Shown here piece after piece: positions 27,210 through 37,906 of a stretch of DNA of 64,000 nucleotides. The notes under the pieces were generated by a model. The model was given only the letters and a program-made list of their open reading frames with translations. It did not search any database and was not told the DNA's origin. The DNA lies in the NCBI RefSeq assembly GCF_000425445.1, contig NZ_KE384377.1, forward strand, positions 422,948 to 486,947. The letters are read 5' to 3'. The translations under genes were made by a program, and so were the position numbers. Position 1 is the first letter of the stretch. Each line of letters starts with the position of its first letter. Origin of the DNA: Flavobacterium denitrificans DSM 15936. Its GTDB lineage: Bacteria > Bacteroidota > Bacteroidia > Flavobacteriales > Flavobacteriaceae.

Positions 27210-29192
27210 TTATTCTTGATTTAAATTACGCAATTGTTTTAGTTTATCTTTCCATACTTCAAGGCTTTCCTTATGGATTGCAATGTTTTTGCGTACTTCT
27301 AGAACAATTGAGTTTTCTTTTTTAGCATTCTTCGTATTCGTAAAAAACTGAATATTGTTTTCCAATTGAAAAATTTCATTTTGAACCTCTTCAATCTTAC
27401 GCATAATAAAGATTTTTTCATTGTCTAACTTGCGTGTGTCATTACTATCGGTAAGCGAATCAATGCGATTAGAGAAACGCATCATTTCGCTTTCTTTTTT
27501 GCTCAAGCTTAATTTTTCAAAAAGAGCATCTAAAATTTTATTGAATTTCCCTTCGATATGGCGTCTTGAAAAAGGTACTTTACCATAGCCTTTCCAGATT
27601 TCAATATGTTTTTTAATAGCGTCTAAATCAGTTTTATGATCGCCAGTAAGCTGATAAGCTCTTAAGATATCCAAATAAGCTTTTTTGTTGTCAAAAGCGA
27701 CAACTTCATCTTGATTTTCTTCAGATTTGTGCTCTTTTAATTTATCAAAATAATGATTGCAGGCATCTTTGAATTCTTTCCAGATTTTGTCAGAATATTT
27801 TTTAGGAACATGCCCAATTTGTTTCCACTCTTCCTGAATTTGCTTCATAATTGGAGTAGTGCTGTTAAAATCAGTACTTTCCTGTAACTCTTTAGCTTTT
27901 GCTACTAAAGCCATTTTTTTATTTAAATTATCGTTTTGATCTTTTTTGATGTCTTTGTAAAACGAATTTTTAAATGCGTTAAAGTTTCTAACTGCAGTTT
28001 TAAATGAGGCCCAAGTTTCTTCATTTACTTCTGATGGCACTTTTCCAGCGGCAAAAAACTCATTTCTAAGTGCTTCAACTTTTTGAATTTGAACAAGCCA
28101 TTGTGAATGAGAATTTACTTTTTCAGTTCCTAAAACTTCAATTTTGCCAATTATTTCTTTTTTCACTTCAAGATTTTTTTGTTCGTTAGCTCTTTGGCTT
28201 TCAAACAAAACTTCTCTCTTGTCGTGAATTTTTTTTGTCAATTCGCTAAATTTATTCCAGATAGCGTCACGATGTTCTTTCGAAACCGGCCCGATATCCT
28301 CTTTCCAAATTCTGTGTAAATCCTGGAGTTCACGGAATGCTTTGCTGATGTCAGCTTCATTAGCCAATTCTTCAACGCGAGTGATGATTTTTTGTTTTTG
28401 TTCCAAATTGTATTTGAAATCCAAATCTCTCGCTTCACGGTCTAAATGCAGATAATCATAGAAATTTTCTACATGAAAATGGTAATTATTCCAAACGTGA
28501 TTGTATTTGTCTTTAGGGATTGCGCCAGCATTTTTCCATCTTTCTCTCAATTCATTAAAATGTTTAAGAGTATCTTTGATGTTTTCTTGCGGATTTATAA
28601 GTTCCTTTAGTTCTTCAACTATTGCAAGTCGAGTTTCTAAATTGGTTTTTAAATTGCTTTGCAAATGTTTAAAGTGAGCATTTCTTTTTTCTCTAAAAAC
28701 ATTATAATATTCATCAAATTTTAATTTCAGTGGTGAATGATATTCAAACTCTTCATTTGGATCTTGTTTTGAAGCATTGAATTCTTCTTTTTTCTCTTCA
28801 ATTAAATGATTGTATTGCAGTAAAAATGACTTTTTAATTTCTTCGATATGATCTTTTACAGACATTACTTTGTCTATCTGAATCAGTTTTCTTAATTCAT
28901 CGACAAGAGCATCTAATGTAAAAGTGTCATAATCCTTCATAGGAATATCATGACGCTCCTTCAGCGTTTCATCTTCACTTTCTTCTGCATTAGAATTTGT
29001 AATAGCGTCTAGCGCTTCTTGATGGTCATTTTCTGCAGCTTCTACTGTTGCAGTTTCTGTTTCTGAAACTGCATTTTCATCAGTTGTTTCAGCGCTCGAT
29101 GTATCAATTGCGTTTTCTTGAATAGAATCAGTAGTGTCGATTCCTAATTTTCCGTCTGCTTTTTGCAGGTTATCATTCTTTTCTTCTAACAT
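27210..29192 (-). CDS. DUF349 repeat protein
   Basis: 660 residues. After an acidic, low-complexity N-terminus (Glu/Ala/Thr-rich, about 1-85) come at least five copies of the DUF349 helical unit, recognised by the repeated pattern LxxxWKxxGxVPKxxxxxIWxxF (RERWKNAGAIPKDKYNHVW, QEEWKQIGHVPKKYSDKIW and others). It is a predicted cytoplasmic coiled-coil protein without signal peptide, typical in size of the Bacteroidota form. The function is not established. Confidence 0.85.
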   Translation of the reverse strand: MLEEKNDNLQKADGKLGIDTTDSIQENAIDTSSAETTDENAVSETETATVEAAENDHQEALDAITNSNAEESEDETLKERHDIPMKDYDTFTLDALVDELRKLIQIDKVMSVKDHIEEIKKSFLLQYNHLIEEKKEEFNASKQDPNEEFEYHSPLKLKFDEYYNVFREKRNAHFKHLQSNLKTNLETRLAIVEELKELINPQENIKDTLKHFNELRERWKNAGAIPKDKYNHVWNNYHFHVENFYDYLHLDREARDLDFKYNLEQKQKIITRVEELANEADISKAFRELQDLHRIWKEDIGPVSKEHRDAIWNKFSELTKKIHDKREVLFESQRANEQKNLEVKKEIIGKIEVLGTEKVNSHSQWLVQIQKVEALRNEFFAAGKVPSEVNEETWASFKTAVRNFNAFKNSFYKDIKKDQNDNLNKKMALVAKAKELQESTDFNSTTPIMKQIQEEWKQIGHVPKKYSDKIWKEFKDACNHYFDKLKEHKSEENQDEVVAFDNKKAYLDILRAYQLTGDHKTDLDAIKKHIEIWKGYGKVPFSRRHIEGKFNKILDALFEKLSLSKKESEMMRFSNRIDSLTDSNDTRKLDNEKIFIMRKIEEVQNEIFQLENNIQFFTNTKNAKKENSIVLEVRKNIAIHKESLEVWKDKLKQLRNLNQE

Positions 29193-29440
29193 TTTAAATG
29201 TATAAGGTTTTTACTTTTAGCAGTGCGAAAGATAGTAAAGGTGTTTCTAAATACAAAATAAATCACTTGTTTATGCTTTATTTTACGATTAAATTCCTAT
29301 TAGTTATACTATTTTGCAAGTAGGATACTTTAGTTTTATCTTTTTTGTTGAATGAAATGAAAATTTACATTTCTTAAATTTTTTAGAAAAAGGAAAAGAA
29401 AAATGTTGATGATGGGCTTTTTATGCAACTTATCTTTAAA

Positions 29441-30196
29441 TTAGAATAAAATTAATAATCCCATTTCTATACCAAAATTATAAGATTTTTCACCTCCAAA
29501 CGCTACGCTTGGGTGTACGTACGCTAGGTTTTTTGGTGTAATTTTTCGTCCAAACTCAATAAAGGCATTATTTTGAAAACCGTCCAATACGTAATTATAT
29601 CTAAAGGCTACATCGGTTGCAATCCAGTTTTTGCCAAAGAACCATAACAAATTATTTTCGATCACGGTTACACTAACATCACTTCTGTTGTTTGAACCTG
29701 CGAAACTTTGGGAATGTTCTACATCTGCAATCCATAAAAATTGCCTTTGCTTAAAATACCTCGCGTAAAAAAAAGCTGGAATAGCGACCCATTTTCCGCT
29801 TCCAAAATTTGGGGCAACTGCCGACGGTGCTGTTACTCTAGTTCTAACAGCAAATCCTTCATTTTTTTTAAAGTAGGGAATATAACTAATTCCAGCACCT
29901 ACATCACCAAGACCTGTTTGATTGGTTGAATTAGGATTATTAGTAGAAATTAAAGGGAGATCAAATCTGAGATTCCAAGATTTGTTTCCAATTGGATGCA
30001 GGATACGTAAATTGGTTGTATTGAAGGAACCGTTTTTAGTATCTAAATATTCATTGTAAAGCAAAATCGTTTTTAGAAAATAATTAAATCGCGGTTCATT
30101 AAAGGGACCATCGACTTTGCTAATATCTTGATCTTGTGCTTTAGCTGAAAAAGCAAACAGAAAAACCAGAAAGACGTAAAGTAGTTTTTTTTTCAT
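29441..30196 (-). CDS. putative outer-membrane beta-barrel protein
   Basis: 251 residues with signal peptide (MKKKLLYVFLVFLFAFSAKA, cleavage before QDQD). The mature part alternates polar and aromatic residues in many strand-like segments (WNLRFDLPLISTN, GLGDVGAGISYIPYF, GFAVRTRVTAP) and ends in FGIEMGLLILF, the usual C-terminal phenylalanine of outer-membrane barrels. The pattern GLGDVGAGI resembles channels of the MetA/toluene-transporter type. No substrate can be assigned. Monocistronic. Confidence 0.6.
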   Translation of the reverse strand: MKKKLLYVFLVFLFAFSAKAQDQDISKVDGPFNEPRFNYFLKTILLYNEYLDTKNGSFNTTNLRILHPIGNKSWNLRFDLPLISTNNPNSTNQTGLGDVGAGISYIPYFKKNEGFAVRTRVTAPSAVAPNFGSGKWVAIPAFFYARYFKQRQFLWIADVEHSQSFAGSNNRSDVSVTVIENNLLWFFGKNWIATDVAFRYNYVLDGFQNNAFIEFGRKITPKNLAYVHPSVAFGGEKSYNFGIEMGLLILF

Positions 30197-30262
30197 AACT
30201 GTCTACAAATGAGTAGACTAATTTACAAAAATTACTTTAACATTCTGATGGTCAGCTTTTTT

Positions 30263-31012
30263 TTATTTGTTCCAAATTTTCCAAGCTTTTTCGGCCTGAA
30301 AAATTAACATATCGTAACCATTTTTAATAATTGCTCCTTTTTCTTTTGCATTTTTTAAAAATTGGGTTTCAGCTGGATTATAAATTAAATCGTAAGCGAT
30401 ATGTTTTTCGGTAAAAAAATCATATGGCAGGTCAGGACAAGCTTCAATATTCGGACTTGTTCCTATTGGAGTACAATTGATTATGATTTGAAAATTGTCA
30501 AAAGTTGTCGCATTGATCAAGCTATAGTCAATTATATTTTCTTTAGCTTCTCTAGATACAAAAACATAAGGAATATCAAGTTCGTCAAGTGCAAAAGCTA
30601 CACCTTTTGAAGCGCCTCCAGTCCCTAAAATCAATGCTTTTTTATGATGTGGTTCCAATAACGGCTTTAAGGATTTTTTGAATCCATAATAATCAGTATT
30701 GTAGCCTTTTAATTTGCCTTTTTTAGTGAACTTAATGGTATTTACGGCGCCAATCAAAGTTGCTTTTGTTGAAAGCTTGTCTAAAAAGGGAATAACTTGC
30801 TCTTTATACGGAATTGTAACATTTAAGCCTTTCAAATCAGGATTGTTTTTAAGTAATCCTTTGAAATGACTAATTTCAGAAATGTCGAAATTTTCATAAG
30901 TATTTCCGGCAAAAACTTCATTGTTGAATTTTTCTGTAAAATATCCTTTTGAAAAAGAGTAACTTATATTACGGCCTAACAAGCCAAAACGTCTTTTTAG
31001 AGTATCAATCAT
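30263..31012 (-). CDS. aroE: shikimate dehydrogenase
   Basis: 249 residues. The family residues are visible: NISYSFSKGYF near 15 (shikimate Ser pair), VTIPYKEQV with the catalytic Lys near 68, GYNTDYYGF with Asp near 104, the NADP loop LGTGGASKGV at about 128, and NCTPIGTSP. It reduces 3-dehydroshikimate to shikimate with NADPH in aromatic amino acid synthesis. It starts two bases after the stop of the TPR gene upstream, so the two are cotranscribed. Confidence 0.95.
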   Translation of the reverse strand: MIDTLKRRFGLLGRNISYSFSKGYFTEKFNNEVFAGNTYENFDISEISHFKGLLKNNPDLKGLNVTIPYKEQVIPFLDKLSTKATLIGAVNTIKFTKKGKLKGYNTDYYGFKKSLKPLLEPHHKKALILGTGGASKGVAFALDELDIPYVFVSREAKENIIDYSLINATTFDNFQIIINCTPIGTSPNIEACPDLPYDFFTEKHIAYDLIYNPAETQFLKNAKEKGAIIKNGYDMLIFQAEKAWKIWNK

Positions 31013-31014
31013 TC

Positions 31015-32409
31015 TTATTTCTTATGTTTTTCAATATAATTTTTAACCATTTTTTTTGACCACACAACCGGAAATAAATCTTCAATTAAGATATAGTTAT
31101 CAAAGTTCAAACGCAAACCATTGCTTAAATGGAATTTCGCTTTTGTGTTGTCCTGAATCATGAAATACAATCCTGCTAAACGGTATTCAATTTCGTTTTC
31201 TTCTGGAAAATATTCTGTTGCTTGCAATAATGTTTGAATTGCGCTTTCAAATTCACCAAGAAATTGAAGAATGTCAACCCAAAACAACCAAGTATCTAAT
31301 GCATAATCGCCAAATTCCACAGCTTTTCGGTATCCAAATTCGGCTTCTTCAAAAAAGTTCATTTGTTTATTGATTGTTGCATAACGTTTCCAATACAAAC
31401 GATTTTGATTGTCAATTGCCAAAGCTTTGTTTACAAAGAACAATGCTTTTTGGAAATTTTTCTGGCGCATATAAAAGTCAGTAATCGCAATCCATCCTTT
31501 GTCCAAAAGCGGATCTTCATGAACAGTTTGATTGTAATATTGAAGGGCTTTTACCGAATTTCCAAGTTTTTCGTAGCATTTTCCAATTCGCAGTAAAGCA
31601 TACGAAGTTGCATCGTCAAGCTCAATCGTTCGATTGTAGCTTTCAATTGCTTCGTTGTATTTTTTAAGACGTTCATAAGCTTTTGCTTTTTCCATAAACG
31701 CGCCTAAAAATTCATCATCAATCAAGGTTGCATAGTCAAAAGCGCGAATGGCGGCTTCATACTCTTTTACGCCATAATGCAAACGTCCAAGCTGATGCCA
31801 AGCAATTTCACTATACGGATTTCTGTTGATGTATTCGTTAAGATAAATAATAGCTTCTTGATTTTGATCTAAAAACTCAAAACAATACACTACGTTGTAC
31901 AAGGCAGACTGGTCTTCCAAATCTTCTTCAAGACATTTAATGAAGCTGTCTTTTGCCATTTCAAGATTATCCATAAAAAGATATTCCATTCCAATCAAGT
32001 TGTACACGTCGGCGTAGTCATCTGTATATTGCAACGCAATTTTCAGTAATTCTACAGCTTTTTCGTGTTGATCTCTTTTTGAGCAGATATTGGCTTTCTG
32101 GATATAAATTTCCTCGTTGTTCGGCTCAATTGCATACAACTCGTTCAAAAGCTTCTCAGCAATATCTAGTTTGTCGTCGTAAACCAGCATTTCTACTTGT
32201 ACTAATTTTAAGCCTGTAGATTTTGGATGCTGATCTAATGCAAGTTTTAAGGCCTTTTTTGCTAAATTAGCCTTACCTATGTCTAAATAATGAAGAATAA
32301 TTTCTTCGAATTCTTCAGAATCAAAAAAGAGTACTTTGTTAGTTTTTAACATCGACTCAAATTTGGATAGGGATAGGTTATAATCTTCTTCTTCGTTGCT
32401 TAATTGCAT
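31015..32409 (-). CDS. cytoplasmic tetratricopeptide-repeat protein
   Basis: 464 residues, nearly all TPR helices (about 12 units, for example NEEIYIQKANICSKRDQHEK, and pairs ending in A-x-x-x-Y). The protein starts with an acidic MQLSNEEEDYNLS and has no signal peptide or membrane span, so it is probably a cytoplasmic scaffold. It directly precedes aroE. No specific function known. Confidence 0.85.
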   Translation of the reverse strand: MQLSNEEEDYNLSLSKFESMLKTNKVLFFDSEEFEEIILHYLDIGKANLAKKALKLALDQHPKSTGLKLVQVEMLVYDDKLDIAEKLLNELYAIEPNNEEIYIQKANICSKRDQHEKAVELLKIALQYTDDYADVYNLIGMEYLFMDNLEMAKDSFIKCLEEDLEDQSALYNVVYCFEFLDQNQEAIIYLNEYINRNPYSEIAWHQLGRLHYGVKEYEAAIRAFDYATLIDDEFLGAFMEKAKAYERLKKYNEAIESYNRTIELDDATSYALLRIGKCYEKLGNSVKALQYYNQTVHEDPLLDKGWIAITDFYMRQKNFQKALFFVNKALAIDNQNRLYWKRYATINKQMNFFEEAEFGYRKAVEFGDYALDTWLFWVDILQFLGEFESAIQTLLQATEYFPEENEIEYRLAGLYFMIQDNTKAKFHLSNGLRLNFDNYILIEDLFPVVWSKKMVKNYIEKHKK

Positions 32410-32672
32410 ACTCTCTCTATTTGAAATTAGCCTGTTATAAATTTAGGCAACCATATAATTGTTGAAAGGAAAGGGAATTAATTGTTTTGAACAATTTAAT
32501 TAACAATATATGAGGTTTTTTATTCTATTTTGGGAAGAAATCTCCTTTATTCTCAAGGGATCAGCTTCGTTTTTGATTTTTTTTTGATTCATAACCTAAA
32601 TTTTTAATCGGTTGTAAATCTGTTGTTTGATGTTCTGTACGCGCTAAGAAGATTAAAAAAGTTTTTAAAAAT

Positions 32673-33866
32673 CTATTTGTTTTTCTTCTTCAATATTTCA
32701 TCCATAACCGCTAAAATCGTTGCGCATCCTTCTTTGATTTCTTCTTCCGAAATGGTCAAAGGAGGAGTAATTCTAATTGCGCACCCTTCAAACAAAAGCC
32801 AAAACAAAATCAATCCTTTGTCTTGACAATTTAAAATGACTTCGTTTGTAATTTCAGCTGATTCTGTCATGGCAGCTAACATCAATCCTTTTCCTCTTAC
32901 TTCTGTTATCAAAGGGTGTACCAAAAGCGATCTGAAGAGTTTTTCCTTTTGCAACGTTTCTGCCATTAAATTTGTTTCAGTTAATTCTTGCAAAGTAGCA
33001 AGACAGGCTGACGCAATGACAGGATGTCCTCCAAAAGTGGTGATGTGCCCTAATTTTGGGTTTTCTGTAAGTAAATCCATTTTTTCAGCCGAAGCAGTAA
33101 ATGCGCCCACAGGCATTCCGCCTCCCATTCCTTTTCCCATCACGACGATATCTGGAACAACGTCATAATTTTGGAAACCGAAAAGCTTTCCTGTTCGTCC
33201 GAAACCAGGTTGAATTTCATCAACAATCATTAATGCCCCAACTTCATCACAACGCTTGCGCACTTTCTCTAGATAATTATTTTCGGGTTGGATAAATCCT
33301 GCGCCGCCTTGAATAGTTTCTAAAAGAATTGCTGCGGTTCTAGTAGTTATTTTTTGTAAATCTTCTTCGTTGTTGAAAGTAACAAAATCAACATCTGGAA
33401 GAAGTGGCCTAAAAGCTTGTTTGCGTTCTTCAAAACCCATAACACTCATCGAACCCATTGTGTTTCCATGATAGGCGTTATGGCACGAAATTAATTGGCT
33501 GCGTCCTGTGGTTCTTTTGGCTAATTTTAAAGCGCCTTCAATAGCTTCAGTGCCAGAATTTACCAAATAGGTTTTGTTTAAAGATTCAGGCAGGAGTGAA
33601 GCCATTAATTTGCAGTATTGAACGGCTGGACTTTGCGAATATTCGCCATAAACCATAACGTGCGAATATTTGTCCAACTGATCTTTTATTGCCTGATTTA
33701 CTCTAGGATGCTGATGTCCAAGCGTACAAGCAGAAACACCTGCAACAAAATCTAAGTATTTTTTATCGTTTGTATCGTAAATATAAGAGCCAATGGCGTG
33801 AGAAACTTCCATTCCTAAAGGATAAGGTGAAGTTTGTGCCTGGTATTTTATAAAATCTGGATTCAT
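32673..33866 (-). CDS. class III (acetylornithine/4-aminobutyrate-type) aminotransferase
   Basis: 397 residues from the ATG at 33866 (an in-frame TTG at 33881 is less likely). PLP-dependent fold type I: NSGTEAIEGALKLAK near 110, ISCHNAYHGNTMGSM near 135, IVDEIQPGFGRTG near 218, and the PLP lysine in VVMGKGMGGGMPVGAF near 250. It transfers an amino group from an omega-amino acid to an oxo acid. The sequence fits the acetylornithine/ornithine/aspartate aminotransferase group, but substrate cannot be fixed and no arginine-synthesis genes are nearby. Confidence 0.85.
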   Translation of the reverse strand: MNPDFIKYQAQTSPYPLGMEVSHAIGSYIYDTNDKKYLDFVAGVSACTLGHQHPRVNQAIKDQLDKYSHVMVYGEYSQSPAVQYCKLMASLLPESLNKTYLVNSGTEAIEGALKLAKRTTGRSQLISCHNAYHGNTMGSMSVMGFEERKQAFRPLLPDVDFVTFNNEEDLQKITTRTAAILLETIQGGAGFIQPENNYLEKVRKRCDEVGALMIVDEIQPGFGRTGKLFGFQNYDVVPDIVVMGKGMGGGMPVGAFTASAEKMDLLTENPKLGHITTFGGHPVIASACLATLQELTETNLMAETLQKEKLFRSLLVHPLITEVRGKGLMLAAMTESAEITNEVILNCQDKGLILFWLLFEGCAIRITPPLTISEEEIKEGCATILAVMDEILKKKNK

Positions 33867-33985
33867 TTTTTTAAGGTTCAAAGTGGCAAATATACTAAGG
33901 CGCTAAGATTTTAATTTTAGGCTTAGGTTAAGTTTTTAAAACTAAAAGATCTCAGAATACTGAAAACTGAGACTGAGACTGAAAA

Positions 33986-35650
33986 CTATTTCTTCGTCTT
34001 GACAGCAGGCTTCTTTTTGTCGTAATTCAGGGTTTCTTTCCTGACTTTTATCGGGACGTCTTTGCCTTTTTCTTCTTGATCTTTTCCTTCTTTTATTAAT
34101 TTGTCATTCAGTTCATTGTCTTCATCAGTAAAAATATCATCCTTAGATTTTATTCGTTCATCACCACGCCAATGTAAACCTCTTAATTTTCGGGCATTTT
34201 CAGGCAAATCAGCTTCAGGATATAAATCTCCATCGACATTAGTAAAGAGAGTCAGCGTTTCGATTTGGTTGTCTTCTAGAACCAAATTAATTTTACTACT
34301 CACACTTTTGTCAATTCCAACGAGCTCGTTTTGGTCGTTTCGGCTGTAATAAATTACCTCTGTATTTTTGATAATATCAACATTATGAAGTTTTCCGTCT
34401 TTGAATTTCCCAAACAAATTGAGCCCCTTTACTTGATTAAACCCGGTTCCTAATGTATCCCGCGAGACCAGAAAAGTGTTGTTGAGTACTTTTAGCGAAT
34501 CTATTTTTTTGGTATTGTTGTCGCCAATTAAATGCATGACATCACCGGTAATTTGGCTTTCGCCACTCCATAAAATTGGATTTCCGATCAATTTTGTCAG
34601 CGCAGTTTTAGAATTTGAATGAATCGAATCGCATTTACCGCTCATGTCGGTTTTATAAAAACGGACATTGTTGAAGGCTCTCAAAATTCGTTCACCTTCT
34701 TTTCCAGTCACCATTAATTTTTTTCCATGAATGTAAACCGAATCATTTTCAACAAAATTAACGGCCACTGCTCTTTTGGTCACAAACATCGAATCTTTTA
34801 ATTTGAAAATTTCCGCATAATGACCTTTTACAATACCACGATTTATAGAATCGGTAATTTTTACATTTCGTGTTGCCGATGCAAATTCAATGTTTCGATT
34901 ATAATACAAGCTATCGCCTTCAATACGCCTATCGTCATATTTTATGTATGATTTTCGGAGAAAATGAGCGAGATTCTTTTTGGTGTCATAAAAACCTTTC
35001 TCGGTATAAATGTAATTGGCTTTACTAGTAATGGTCGAAGGACCAAGCAAATAAGTATGCCCAGAATTACTATAATAATCCAAATGATTTGATTTGATAA
35101 CGTATTTCGGATTGGTAATGGTTACTTCCGTCAAAAACTGGAATTTTTTTTCAGCAACAAAATATTTTCCTGATTTGCTGACCAAAGTATTGTCTTTGTT
35201 TACAATCGTCCCTTTTGTATTGTAAAAAACCTGCTGTACATTTCGGTCAAAATTAATTGTGTCGGTTTGCAAAGTAGCATCTGGCGAAGTCATTACGGCA
35301 TCTCCAGTCGCAAACGCTTTTTTAAAATTTCCGTTGTATTCAGCATATTTGCTGTTTAAGTATAACGTATCACCTTGCACCAGTTGTACATTTCCAAAAG
35401 CTTTTAAGTAATTCTCTTTCTGAAAAAAATAAGCTTTATTGCAAGTCAAAACCACTCCATCATGGTTTATTTTTACGTTCCCAGTTAATAAAACCGCATC
35501 TGGAGCTATTTCTTGGTTGACATCAGAAAAGTCAGCATTCTCGATAATGATTTTTTTAGTTCCAGGCTTATTTTTTGATGCCTGCGCAAAACCGAATTGC
35601 ATAGTCAATAACAACAGACTAAAAGATATGAAAAAGAGTGCTTTCTTCAA
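33986..35650 (-). CDS. OstA-like LPS-transport protein (LptA/LptD N-domain family)
   Basis: 554 residues with signal peptide (KKALFFISFSLLLLTMQFG FAQA region, cleavage near 25). Residues about 35-240 are the OstA/LptA beta-jellyroll repeat (VLLTGNVKINHDGVVLTCNK, FGNVQLVQGDTLYLNSKYAE). A second jellyroll-like stretch follows, and the C-terminus is Lys/Glu-rich. It should carry lipopolysaccharide across the periplasm. Longer than enterobacterial LptA (about 185), as usual in Bacteroidota. No other lpt gene is in the window. Confidence 0.85.
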   Translation of the reverse strand: MKKALFFISFSLLLLTMQFGFAQASKNKPGTKKIIIENADFSDVNQEIAPDAVLLTGNVKINHDGVVLTCNKAYFFQKENYLKAFGNVQLVQGDTLYLNSKYAEYNGNFKKAFATGDAVMTSPDATLQTDTINFDRNVQQVFYNTKGTIVNKDNTLVSKSGKYFVAEKKFQFLTEVTITNPKYVIKSNHLDYYSNSGHTYLLGPSTITSKANYIYTEKGFYDTKKNLAHFLRKSYIKYDDRRIEGDSLYYNRNIEFASATRNVKITDSINRGIVKGHYAEIFKLKDSMFVTKRAVAVNFVENDSVYIHGKKLMVTGKEGERILRAFNNVRFYKTDMSGKCDSIHSNSKTALTKLIGNPILWSGESQITGDVMHLIGDNNTKKIDSLKVLNNTFLVSRDTLGTGFNQVKGLNLFGKFKDGKLHNVDIIKNTEVIYYSRNDQNELVGIDKSVSSKINLVLEDNQIETLTLFTNVDGDLYPEADLPENARKLRGLHWRGDERIKSKDDIFTDEDNELNDKLIKEGKDQEEKGKDVPIKVRKETLNYDKKKPAVKTKK

Positions 35651-36012
35651 TTGATTAAATTTTTGTCAAATTTATGAAAAAGGTTACAACCTTATAATGT
35701 TATTAGGATTAATTTATATTTTTAGATTTAGAGTGATAAAGAGGCAAAGTTGCAAAGTTTACTATTGATTTTCTTTATATTTTTAATGATATTATAGGAA
35801 TCTTTGTCCCTTTGTTACTTTGTCCCTCTCAATCTTTAAATTTATCAACAAAACGGTTAACTCTCACGTTGTAGTAAACTGTTTTTTGCTGATTTTAAAA
35901 CAATTTGAAATCAGTTTTATTTGAGTTTTAAAAATTAGAGTAAATTTAGGAAATGATTTTCAGAACCTAATTTTATTCTGAAATCTCAATAAAGACTGAT
36001 TTTATAAAGAAT
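35651..36012. repeat. spacer with inverted pair of 8-bp-periodic repeats
   Basis: 362 bases between divergent genes. At 35742-35760 the word caaagttg occurs twice in a row, and at 35810-35833 ctttgtcc-ctttgtta-ctttgtcc lies in opposite sense, so the pair can fold. The rest is AT-rich and must hold the promoters of the OstA-like and GH13 genes; no box is clear. Confidence 0.5.
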
Positions 36013-37881
36013 ATGATAAATAAACGATTTTTTGCTGTAGGAATGGCAACAAGCATGCTTTTTACGGCATGTAAAACAAAAGATTTAAAAATGAGTAATG
36101 TCAAAAAAGAAAATGCTCCAGCAAATAAAGTTGTAGTTTATCAAGTTTTTACACGTTTGTTTGGAAATAAAAATGCAACAAACAAGCCTTGGGGTACAAT
36201 CGAAGAAAATGGCATTGGAAAGTTCAATGATTTTACCGACAAAGCGTTGCATGAAATTAAAGATTTGGGCGTAACATACATATGGTACACTGGTGTGCCT
36301 CATCATGCTTTAGTTCGAGATTATACCACTTTCGGAATTTCAAATGATGATCCAGAGGTAGTAAAAGGACGCGCTGGATCGCCTTATGCGGTTAAGGATT
36401 ATTACAATGTAAATCCAGATTTGGCAGAAAATCCAGCAAACAGATTGCAGGAATTTGAAGCTTTGATTTCGCGTACGCATAAAGCAGGTCTAAAACTCAT
36501 TATTGATATTGTTCCAAATCATATTGCGAGAAAATATGAAGGGAAAAATAATCCGGAAGGAGTTAGCGATTTTGGTGTTGATGACGATGTAACTGTTGAA
36601 TACAAAAGAGATAACAACTTTTATTATATTCCAAATGCTCCTTTTGAAATTCCTGATGGAGATGTTCCTCTAAATGGAGAAAAAAATCCGCTGATTGATG
36701 GCAAGTTTGGAGAAAATCCCGCGAAATGGACAGGAAATGGTTCTAGAAAAGCAAAACCAGACCAAAATGATTGGTACGAGACCGTAAAAGTAAATTATGG
36801 CGTTCGTCCTGATGGTTCAAAAGATTTTCCAGAACTTCCTGCAGGATTTGATCAAAAAAACTATCAAGAACATTTTGCTTTTTGGCAGGATAAGGATGTT
36901 CCAAGTTCATGGAAAAAGTTCAGGGATATTGCCTTGTACTGGACAGCAAAAGGTGTTGATGGTTTCCGTTATGATATGGCCGAAATGGTTCCATACGAAT
37001 TTTGGAGTTATATGAATTCGGCTATCAAAATGAAGAATCCGAATGCATTTTTACTAGCCGAAGTTTATAATCCAAATGAATATCGAAATTATATTCGATT
37101 AGGTAAAATGGATTATTTGTATGATAAAGTAGAAACATATGATAAGCTAAAAGATGTGATTAGAGGAAAATCTTCTCCAGATGGACTTTCGGATATTCAA
37201 AAAGGTATGGCAGATATAGAACATCATATGCTTCACTTTTTGGATAATCATGATGAACAGCGTTTAGCAAGTCCAGAATTTGCTGGAACTCCAGAGCGTG
37301 GAAAACCTTTGATGGTGGTTTCTACAACAATAAGCACTTCGCCTACAATGGTTTATTTTGGACAAGAAGTGGGAGAGGCAGGAAATGAAGATGCTGGTTT
37401 TGGTAAACGTTCGAGAACTTCGATCTTTGATTATATCGGAGTGCCAAATCATCAAAAATGGATGAACGGCGGAAAATTCGATGGCGGAAAATTATCTGAT
37501 TCAGAAAAAAAACTGCGTGATTTTTATAAAAGATTATTGAACTTTTCGATTAACAGTTCGGCTTTAATGGGAAGTTTTCAAGAAATTCAATCTGCTAATC
37601 GCCAGAATGCGGGATATGACGAATTGATTTATTCTTATGCAAGATGGTCTGAAAAACAAAAATTGATCGTTATTGCTAATTTTTCATCTGAAAAAACAAG
37701 TGAATTCGAGTTGAAAGTGCCTGCTGATGTTATTTCAAAATGGAAACTGAAAGACGGTTCGTATGTTTTCGTTGATAAATTGTATTCAGAAAATAAAACC
37801 TATTTTACGGTGAAGAATGGAGAAGGAGTGGCGAGAGTTAAAATCAAACCGTCAGAATCATTTATTTATGAAGTGAATTAA
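36013..37881 (+). CDS. GH13 alpha-amylase-family lipoprotein
   Basis: 622 residues with a lipoprotein signal (MATSMLFTAC, lipobox Cys near 20). The (beta/alpha)8 GH13 domain has the standard regions: IIDIVPNH, GFRYDMAE with nucleophile Asp321, FLLAEVYNP with acid/base Glu350, and FLDNHDEQR with Asp414. A C-terminal beta domain (about 515-622) closes it. It hydrolyses or transfers alpha-glucosidic bonds, probably on the outer or periplasmic membrane face. It converges on a GH130 gene across a terminator. No susCD pair is present, so it is not a classic polysaccharide utilisation locus. Substrate is uncertain. Confidence 0.88.
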   Translation: MINKRFFAVGMATSMLFTACKTKDLKMSNVKKENAPANKVVVYQVFTRLFGNKNATNKPWGTIEENGIGKFNDFTDKALHEIKDLGVTYIWYTGVPHHALVRDYTTFGISNDDPEVVKGRAGSPYAVKDYYNVNPDLAENPANRLQEFEALISRTHKAGLKLIIDIVPNHIARKYEGKNNPEGVSDFGVDDDVTVEYKRDNNFYYIPNAPFEIPDGDVPLNGEKNPLIDGKFGENPAKWTGNGSRKAKPDQNDWYETVKVNYGVRPDGSKDFPELPAGFDQKNYQEHFAFWQDKDVPSSWKKFRDIALYWTAKGVDGFRYDMAEMVPYEFWSYMNSAIKMKNPNAFLLAEVYNPNEYRNYIRLGKMDYLYDKVETYDKLKDVIRGKSSPDGLSDIQKGMADIEHHMLHFLDNHDEQRLASPEFAGTPERGKPLMVVSTTISTSPTMVYFGQEVGEAGNEDAGFGKRSRTSIFDYIGVPNHQKWMNGGKFDGGKLSDSEKKLRDFYKRLLNFSINSSALMGSFQEIQSANRQNAGYDELIYSYARWSEKQKLIVIANFSSEKTSEFELKVPADVISKWKLKDGSYVFVDKLYSENKTYFTVKNGEGVARVKIKPSESFIYEVN

Positions 37882-37906
37882 ATTAAATTCACGCATTAAA
37901 TTATAT